From Branchinecta lynchi (taxonomy: Eukaryota > Arthropoda > Branchiopoda > Anostraca > Branchinectidae): a DNA stretch of 64,000 nt. The notes under the pieces were generated by a model. That model saw only the letters and a program-made list of their open reading frames with translations, was not told where the DNA came from and did not search any database. Location: NCBI GenBank assembly GCA_023053575.1, contig JAKZAP010000005.1, forward strand, positions 9,982,001-10,046,000. Direction: 5' to 3'. A program made the translations under genes and the position numbers. Positions 56,635-64,000 of the stretch are shown piece after piece (within the stretch, counting starts at the first letter, position 1; each line of letters starts with the position of its first letter).

Positions 56635-58097
56635 GTGAGCTTGCGATGGACATTTTCCCCAAGTAAGATACGGTACATATATACCCGAAAGTCGGTTATA
56701 GAAAAACTGGTGAATTTCAATTGCAAGGGACAGACAGATTGGAAAAAAAACAGGCTTCTAATCAAAGAGGAGAAATCTGCGAGGGGGACAGGAAGGGATT
56801 ACGAAAGCACCAGGATGGTTTTCCCCCAAACACGCATAGTACTCACAGTCAAGGGAAGTGAAACAGCAGATGACACCACGTACACATACGCAGCACGAAC
56901 CTTTATCCTTGATTCACGCTACTGCGTAATCTGCGACACGGTTATTCTTTGGTTTTCCGACGTACGACAGAATCGCATGACTATTCCCAACGGTGAAACA
57001 AAAAGAAACTGAACGTATCGGTTAAGGTGATTCTTCAGGGGACAAAGAAGAGGGGAGATAACCTCGGAATTAAGCTACTCTGAAAACCTTGGAGACAATC
57101 TTATTGCGGTAGTTCTAGTCAAACTTCATCTTTCTTCTAATTCAAATGTATTTGAATTGAATTTGAAGTTTGCTCAGAATATATTTCAGTTCAGCTGTCC
57201 GAGGACTACAATATTTTCTTCTATGAAAAAAAAGTAGAGCAACTTCTTGAAAAATCAACAAATCTTAGTTTTTGCTTTCTTCCCTCCCAACAATCGTATG
57301 CGTGTTTTCGGAAGAGTTGACATTTTTCAACGCATCCGACAATACGTCAACATGCACACCGCAAATCGCAGAATTTTGCGCGAAAGTGCATGGTGTAAAC
57401 CCATGGTGAATGGCTTGTATGTGAATGTATTGTTTACTTGTTTTCTTCTGGTGGCTAACGACGTCGCAGGAGTATTCCCAGGGAAGTCTCATACTATCAC
57501 TGTAATGTAATTCTGGTAACAAGTTTAGCGGTGCTTTTTCATGCTTGCGCGAAAGTTCCCGGTTCCATCGAATGACCATGAAGAAACTTGTCTAGCTCGC
57601 CATACGTCTCCAGTAATTTGTTCGAAGTTCTTGCATTTTCTTCTTTATCCCAGTGGAAGTTGGAACGTCTGGAACGCGGGATTGTCAACTAAGTTATGCC
57701 CATCACGACATTTTTCAATTTGCTTGCCGTACTCCTTCTTTTTCAGTGGACATCGTAAATTTATTTCATAGGCAAATAGCCAGGCTTCTATCTCCCACAG
57801 GAATACTTCTCACCTTGAATAGGCTTGGAAGCAGAGAACGTCTTGAGATTTATTTTTTTTATCGGTGGTTGTCTTACGTGATGAGGTCATGCTGTTTCTT
57901 GACGGTTTATCTGGAAGGACTACATGCGCCGGACATGCAGAAGATGGGATTTAAAAAAATCTGAAGGGGAGGTATGATTGCACTGGATAAATAGTGATTT
58001 CCAGGATCTCATAAATTTCCTCAGAGGTTTTTGCCTTGAATAAGGCTTGTCAAAAATCTCATATTTCGTCCAAACCGCAGTGCAAAATCATCATATC
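56635..58097. other. No recognised feature after the last CUB exon
   Basis: I searched for the next CUB exon (GD-x-V-x-V-x-DG) and did not find it. The sequence looks intronic. Confidence 0.45.
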
Positions 58098-58119
58098 CCG
58101 ATGAAAATTTGTAGCCTGC

Positions 58120-58354
58120 GTAGTTGTATGATGTTGAGGATGTTGTACGATAAAGTAATAGTGAATATGTAATAGTGAAGAATACTATCATTTAATGTGC
58201 CTCAGACTAGGCCAATCTTCAGCAGTAGTAACAAGTGGCATCCGTCTTGGTAATAGAAGCATGCAGTAGAATGCAGTAACACGGTAGCCGTGACATAGCA
58301 TATAGTGGCATCAGTTCGTACTGCCTGCTACTCTTTCGTACAACTTCATACTAC
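58120..58354. mobile_element. Family D MITE-like repeat, copy D2
   Basis: Second copy, same strand, with the same ends and blocks as D1. The two differ mainly by small indels. Confidence 0.6.
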
Positions 58355-58589
58355 TCTTTCGAGAAAAATTTCTGAGGATACAAGTTAAGTATTATCAGTG
58401 GTGGACAACAGGGAATAGTTTTTTTTCTTTAAGATTTTTTTTTTTTTCAAACTACAACAGTCATCATTTGCACGATATTACAAGCTTTGAAACCACGACG
58501 ACGACTTGGTGGCGAACTCTTCAAATATAATCAAATAGGGCTGAGATCCGACAGTCTACTTAATCATCACTTATTTAGTTAAATAGGTT

Positions 58590-58925
58590 GAAAACTCAAA
58601 AGAATGCGTTATTTCGTTTGTCCTACGCTTATAATATTCTGCAGCTACAAAAGTAGCCTTTGCAGAGAAATCAGCTGACGCATCATGCTCGTATTTTCTA
58701 GAGGCATAACTTTTCCGAGTTTAGCATCTCTTACCCTGGAAATGCAGTCCTTTGTTTGAATTCAAATTCTCCGCGTCTGGTTGAATTTTGGTTTGTCGTG
58801 CTTGTAGTAGTATAGAGCCCCGGGTGAAAAAATACAAAATCCTTAGATGCGCCAAAATACGTCAGTGTATTTAAATATAAGATGTAAAAACAAGCTGTCT
58901 TTTCAGTTAAATTTTAAAGATCCCC
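58590..58925 (+). repeat. Family C dispersed repeat, copy C3
   Basis: Same block order as C2 (ATGCGTTATTTCGTTTGT, AAATTCTCCGCGTCTGG, AGAGCCCCGGGTGAAAAAAT, TTTTCAGTTAAATTTTAAAG) with about 75-80% identity by eye. Confidence 0.65.
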
Positions 58926-59146
58926 CCTCCCCCCAGCGATTTCAACATCAACATGTTGATAGGAAGGGAACGAAAAGAAGGGAGCAGACGAACAAATGCA
59001 AACTACATTCGAATCCTAGAAAGTTATTGTTTAGTGAACGAATGAATCAGACGATAGCCAACTTCTGATGGTGCCGTCTGAATACGCAAAGAATGTGAAA
59101 AGAAAACTGAGCGTTCAGAAGAGTTTAAATGTTTTATTATTACGAA

Positions 59147-59436
59147 GAGCGTGTTCCACCCTACTTACCGTAGTTACTACGCATGACGTCACGAATTCTG
59201 GCTTTTTGCCGTCAAGGCTGGAACGATTTTTCTATTTTCCAGCAGGATTTCACGCCAGGGGTGAATCCGACCAATCACGTTACAGATATGCGTAGTTACT
59301 AGGCTTACTAAAAAAAAATAGTAACTATTAGTTACTATTCCGACAAGGTTGGAACGGTCAGCGTAGTAACTTTTCGTGAGGATGGAACGGAAATAGTAAC
59401 TAATAGTAACTATTGTTAAAAGGGAGGAACACGCTC
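59147..59436. mobile_element. Family H MITE, copy H3
   Basis: 290 bp, ends GAGCGTGTTCCACCC / GGGAGGAACACGCTC. Flanks are GAA and AAA, an imperfect duplication. Same interior palindromes as H1. Confidence 0.7.
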
Positions 59437-59987
59437 AAAGTACTCAAAATATTTTCACGAAACTTCTCGACTACAACCGCGTGCCCGTGTAAACTGGACT
59501 TCCTCACAGATTTTTTTGGATCCCTTTTTCCGAACTCAGTCTTGGGCTAGAACCAGAGGCTTCATATGGTTAAACCTAAGGGGGGGGCAGTGGCAGCGTC
59601 CCGGGCCCCCTTTGGGACCCCTTGACGAATGGGCGGTTTGAATTGCATGGGCGGGGTGGGGTGGGGTGAATACCCTAAAATGTACTTGTCGGAAACACAA
59701 CTCGTTGGAAGAGATTAACGGTTTAGAAACAATAAACAAGAAACATACTGCACCACATCCGGAAAAGTAAACGAATAAAGAAAGTAGTTTGTGAAAGGTA
59801 AAGGTCAAGCGTAATAAAAGAAACTCGCTGGAGAGTGAGGCCCTCACAGCAGCAACAAAATGCCAATGAGCGTCGCAGGCGAAATTTTGTTCGGATTTGC
59901 ACGTTTTCTAACAAAATATAACTTCTTTCCCGAACAGATTTTAGGTTTTAAAAGGAACAATCCCCCAAACTGTAAGCCCAAACACAG
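59437..59987. other. No recognised feature
   Basis: Contains a G-rich stretch, GGGGGGGCAGTGGCAGCG at 59581, like ends of DNA transposons, unpaired. Confidence 0.35.
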
Positions 59988-60310
59988 TAAGTAAGTAAGT
60001 AATTTATTGTAACCCGCCATTTCTAAAAAGCGGAGTAAATAAAAGAAAAGAAATAAAAGACATAAATACACAGAAAAAAACACTAATTTTCAATCTTCGA
60101 CCAGGAAGCAGTAGAGAAGGTGGTGCGCTGGTTGGGCTCTGTTGTCAACGATTTTCTATAGCGACGAAGAACATCCAAAACGGCAACACTTGCATCTTGG
60201 ATTTTGAACTTCTCCGTCAATGTACGGTTATGGCATAATTTTGATAAGTGGGGCAGGTACTTTGCATATTTAAAGTAACATGATCTCATCTTTTTAAACT
60301 TCATTTATAA
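59988..60310 (-). pseudogene. Family J non-LTR 3' end, copy J3
   Basis: Minus-strand frame KIQDASVAVLDVLRRYRKSL, TTEPNQRTTFSTASWSKIEN with a stop, then 3' UTR with AGTAAATAAA complement, AACCCGCC and the tail (AAGT/ACTT) at 59988-60002. It shows the uninterrupted form of the site hit by A7. Confidence 0.65.
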
Positions 60311-60689
60311 ATCTTTTTTGTACTAGAAAAGGCGCCGCAGGCGAAATTTTTGGAATTCTTTATGATCAGAGTGTCTTTTTGGATCACAAATCAAAGCAAG
60401 GGACACCTATCATAGATCAGCTCAAAGTGTTTGGTCACGTCATATTTCAGACAGTGTGAGATATCTAACTAAAAACTGGTACATGACAGTGCTTCAGCTC
60501 GACCCTTTCCAAACAATATGACCATCCGAAACAAAACTGAAACAGAATAGCCTTTACTGTAACCCACGTTAAACAAAGGTTTAAAACTTTTCTTACCATT
60601 TTACAAACTAAACAAGTTGGGGTTGGGTGGAAAAGGCACTGAGTGTTTGCTTACCCTCTGCCCTTCTTACTCTTATTTATTGTGCTCCT

Positions 60690-60844
60690 TCGGGGCAGTG
60701 CCTCCACTTGAATTTCCAAGAGGACCTTCAACTATCCAGGAAAATCATAAAGTGACGCCTCGATTCGACGCCACGTTACAAAGATATCTAGCACGCCTTG
60801 AAGACATTCGATCCTCGAACAATGGGTTATTATCTCGAATTTAA
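60690..60844 (+). other. Coding-like stretch after a possible acceptor
   Basis: After TTCGGGGCAG, a frame reads PPLEFPRGPSTIQENHKVTP, RFDATLQRYLARLEDIRSSN, GLLSRI, then TAA. It is helix-rich and hydrophilic. Family unknown; it could be a terminal exon or chance. Confidence 0.25.
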
Positions 60845-61242
60845 AAAGTTCAACTTTCATGAGTGACCTTGGTCAACTGATATGGCGCAACAGGATTTCA
60901 CAATTTTGATGAGAAATTGATTTTTAGGGCTATTTTTCTGTCTTTCCCGGGTAGCTCTGGTCCCCCTTGGAAGGCCAGGGGGGCAGCCGCCCCCCTCCCC
61001 GAATGGCGCCTCTGGCTAGATCTCGTTTACGCCTCTGATTCAGGCTCTCTGATTCAATAAACATTATGTACCCTGGCTGTATGGACTTCATAGAAACCAT
61101 TATCCGCGCAAGTCTCCTTTCCTGCAAAAAACATCTATACCCGCCTCCAAAAACTTATCGGGTTACGGTAACAAGAATGAAACTTTCTATTCGGGGATTT
61201 ATCTAATCTCATGTTTTCATCGGATTTCTTTATTAGATTTCT

Positions 61243-61500
61243 TTACTGAGAGACTAATATCTTCTGCGACTCGGATGTCCCTCTTTGTTCGGACCCTCTA
61301 CACGAATCTCGGGATTTCTTTCGTAGGGCCGATAAGAAAGCTTTGCGAACGTAAGAAGTTTTGTCCAGTCTGACGAAGTATGTCAGGAAATAGGCTTTGA
61401 TGACGGTCATCGATTTGGTTTCCTGACGGTAGGAATTGATTTGGTAATGTTGCTTACAAACTCGACGTTCTGACGACAAAGGACAGGGTGGCAGCAGTCG
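61243..61500 (-). other. Unrecognised coding-like stretch
   Basis: A minus-strand frame reads ERRVCKQHYQINSYRQETKS, MTVIKAYFLTYFVRLDKTSY and VRKAFLSALRKKSRDSCRG. Composition is protein-like, but there is no family match or confirmed splice site. Confidence 0.22.
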
Positions 61501-61626
61501 GGAGACCGCCGGAGCCTTCTTCAGAAGAAAATTCAAGGTTCAAGGTTTTAAGGTTTTAATTACACTATTTTAATCGCAACATGTCGTCTTTTTTGGCGAA
61601 GTCTTGCTACGTAAAAGCAATAGTTT

Positions 61627-61967
61627 CGTTTTTGCAGATACCATGGTATTTGATACAATGGTCTAAAGTAATTTTTGCAGTTATCGTGGTATCTGATACC
61701 ACGGTCAAAGGTGTTTTTGCAGTTATCGTGGTATCTGAAAAAGTCACATCACTCTCATAATGTTTGTCAACTTGGTGGGAAAGAAGTTTGGCACTTAGCG
61801 ATGTGACTGAATATCAGTTTTTCTTTTGGGATGACTTCGAAAAGCGCAATTTCGGCAATTGTCGTTTTTGCAGAGCAACCGTATATCAGACACCACAGTT
61901 ACTGCAAAAATTACTAATTGCAGATCCAGTTACCGTGGTAACAGATACCATGGTATCTGCAAAAACG
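61627..61967. mobile_element. Family G palindrome-rich MITE, copy G2
   Basis: 341 bp with terminal inverted repeat CGTTTTTGCAGATACCATGG at both ends and internal ATCGTGGTATCTGATACCAC palindromes. No target duplication seen. Interior TTCGGCAATTGTCG matches G1 in the opposite orientation. Confidence 0.72.
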
Positions 61968-62849
61968 CAACTAATGCTCCTTCGGTATTCAAGAACAAGT
62001 GAGGAAGAGACTTCGAGTTATGTATGAATTTCGGTTATTTCTGAACGAGTGCACAAGTTGGACCATAAATTGAGCTAAGACTGAAACAGGCCAATCAGAG
62101 ACGTCTACGGCTAGAGTTCTATAGGCTATACATGATATAACTACATGACATAGTGACATCCTTAGCTGAAAGGTCTCCGAGGCTATGACCATTCAATCAT
62201 TATCTATATTCCAACGAAGGAATCTTTCTGTTGGTCTTTAGCATCGAAGTTTTCTCTTTTTTCATGGCCTGGGAACTGGACAGAGCTTAAGTTGCTTCGA
62301 TCCGTTCCAGTTTCCTATGACTAAGAGCTACTGCTTTCTTGATTCCTCTTGACTTCCTTGCCAGTACTTAAACACGATTTTGCTTTTCAAGGGTTTGAAT
62401 TCCTCTGGCTTTATTTAGTTCGAAATCTGTGAAAAGAAAAACTGGTGTCGTCTCGGCGTCATACGACAGTAACCTCTACAGTACGACAGTACCCTCTAAA
62501 ATGAAATAAATTTACACTTTTCCATTCTTACATATCGGAAAGATGCATTGGCGTTTGAGATTTTCTTCGAATTTGCCATTGTTGTACTCTACGTCGTACT
62601 TTTCCAGCAAAAGTAACGGAACACAAGCGTGATCAGCTGATCTTCTGGCAGTTTCCCAGCCAGGAGGCCCAGGCCAGGAGGAGAAATTATATAAAGAAAC
62701 GATTATCAGAAATTACAATAGAAAGCTGAAATTTACTGACCGGAAACCGTGAAAGAAAGGCTATTGTTCTGGCAGTTAGACAGAGAAGAAACAGGGAAAC
62801 ACAGAGATGACATAAACTATGAAAAGGTGAAAAACCTTAAAGTTTAACA
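61968..62849. other. No recognised feature
   Basis: Non-coding sequence between MITE G2 and family B copy B5. Confidence 0.4.
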
Positions 62850-64000
62850 AACAAGAGCTGTAAGCTGATATGGCACTTGCAAGCATATGTAGTAAGAAAT
62901 ACCTCAACAAGAAAAAAAGAAGGGGATTGAAAATTCAACCTATGGGGTTGTACTTTAAATATAAAAATAAGAGACAGAAAGCCAAAGGAAACAAGAAGGA
63001 AAACAAAAACCGCCAAGGCTGGGTCAGATGGAAGTATTCGGTTAAGATGCGCCAAACTTGCACGGCTGGGTCAGAGGATGAAAGTGATGGTCAAAAGTTT
63101 TTTTTTCATTTTTCGGTTAAGATGCGCACTTTAAGTGTGCCAAAAATTAATTTATAAGCAAAACCCTTGAGGCAAATAGATTCATGTACTTGTAGCGATC
63201 TTGAAAAAGTAAATATTGCTTGAAAGCATTTTTTTGTAGGCGGTTTAGACGGTCAGAGTTCTTTAAGGAATGGTCAGATCGGAGAAGTCCCTATGTCTAA
63301 CCCAATGACGTCAAGTTTCGAATGCTCCAGCAAAGTTTTATCGTCGTAGCAAATCTGGGTGTACCTTAACTCACGATCACCGGAATTCCGGACACCCCCG
63401 TATAGCCCCCCCCCCCCTCGGTACCCGAATCCGGTCCGATTCTGTCACTGATACACCTAGGATCCCACCAAGTTTCATCCTGATCGCTCCACTCTATGCA
63501 TATGACAAGATTTCCGGTTCTCCCCTCCACCCCCCCCCCCAGTTCATCGGATCCGGTCCGCACTTGAACTGGGACATCCGAGACATGATTTCTTTCAAAA
63601 TACCAAGTTTCATTAAGATCCGATAACCCGTTCGAAAGTTATACATGCCACTAATTTCAATCTAATTTCGTCTCCCCCTCCCCCTAGGACGGTCGGATCG
63701 GGTGAATGACTGTTTCCAAGTTAATTTTGTCGGGTCTCTGATATGCCTGCCAAGTTTTATCGTCCTAGCCCACCTGGAAGTACATCAACTACGGATTGCC
63801 GGAATTCCGGAACCCCCCTCCAACTCCCCCCACAGTGTCCGGTCCAGTTCTGTTACTTGTTTACCTAGAACGTGTGCTTGTTCTTTCCACCAAGTTTCAT
63901 CCCGATCGCTCCACTCCGAGAGTTTCACACGATTTCCGGCTCCCCTCAGATTTATCAGATCCGGTCCGGACTTGAGATGAGGCATCTGAGAAACGGGGTC
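62850..64000 (-). mobile_element. Family B copy B5 (runs off the window)
   Basis: Minus-strand copy with 3' terminus AACAAGAGCTGTAAGCTGAT at 62848-62872, the GTGCGCATCTTAACCG tail region, then modules with C runs at 63408-63418 and 63530-63540. The 5' end lies beyond 64000. Confidence 0.72.

Overview
The window is eukaryotic, from an invertebrate animal, most plausibly an arthropod or other protostome. I cannot name the species. The evidence is spliced coding exons with GT/AG boundaries and matching phases, introns of 4 to 17 kb, and a dense mixture of animal transposable elements (a Penelope-like element with a GIY-YIG endonuclease, an RTE-like non-LTR retrotransposon, cut-and-paste DNA transposons, MITEs, and HINE-like repeats with internal tandem units). 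No bacterial, phage or organellar gene was seen, and no tRNA or rRNA. All coordinates were read by eye; repeat edges may be off by several bases.

Two host genes are supported. (1) On the minus strand, the 5' part of TMF1 (TATA element modulatory factor, a Golgi coiled-coil protein): exon 1 with the start codon at 27869-27992, exon 2 at 10777-10941, exon 3 at 3205-3820. All three join in phase; intron 1 is 16.9 kb and intron 2 is 7.0 kb. The coiled-coil exons must lie beyond the left edge. (2) On the plus strand, a secreted or extracellular multi-CUB-domain protein: exons at 43934-44073, 51450-51826 and 56317-56634, joining in phase. They give one complete CUB domain with four cysteines and the start of a second. 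Neighbouring exons lie outside the window or were not recognised.

Layout: 1-3.2 kb holds repeats of families C, B and A; 3.2-28 kb is TMF1 with its element-filled introns. Intron 1 holds a 50-bp and a 62-bp/186-bp minisatellite, two family A pieces, an RTE-like element split by a Penelope-like element, a TA-flanked TIR transposon (21345-23198) and a 4.4-kb element with 0.6-kb inverted repeats and an 8-bp target duplication (23351-27755). 28.35-29.48 kb is another TA-flanked TIR element just upstream of the TMF1 start. 30-43.5 kb is almost entirely nested repeats of families A, B, D, H and J. 43.9-56.6 kb carries the CUB gene, with a nested 821-bp tandem repeat, a foldback element and a long family B copy in its introns. 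56.6-64 kb is repeats plus a few unassigned coding-like stretches.

Two repeat families dominate. Family A (10 copies) starts with a palindrome containing GGGATCCC. Family B (6 copies) starts with AAGTGCCATA. Both have the same design: a GTCC/GTCT microsatellite, an ATGAAACTTGG core motif, tandem internal units, a 3' copy of the start motif, a short hairpin and the terminus CTTGTT. Insertion leaves no target duplication, as judged from one filled/empty site pair (family A in family J). I infer non-autonomous Helitron/Helentron-type (HINE-like) elements. The most notable functional RNA signals are four hammerhead-ribozyme cores without a proper stem III in the Penelope terminal repeats.
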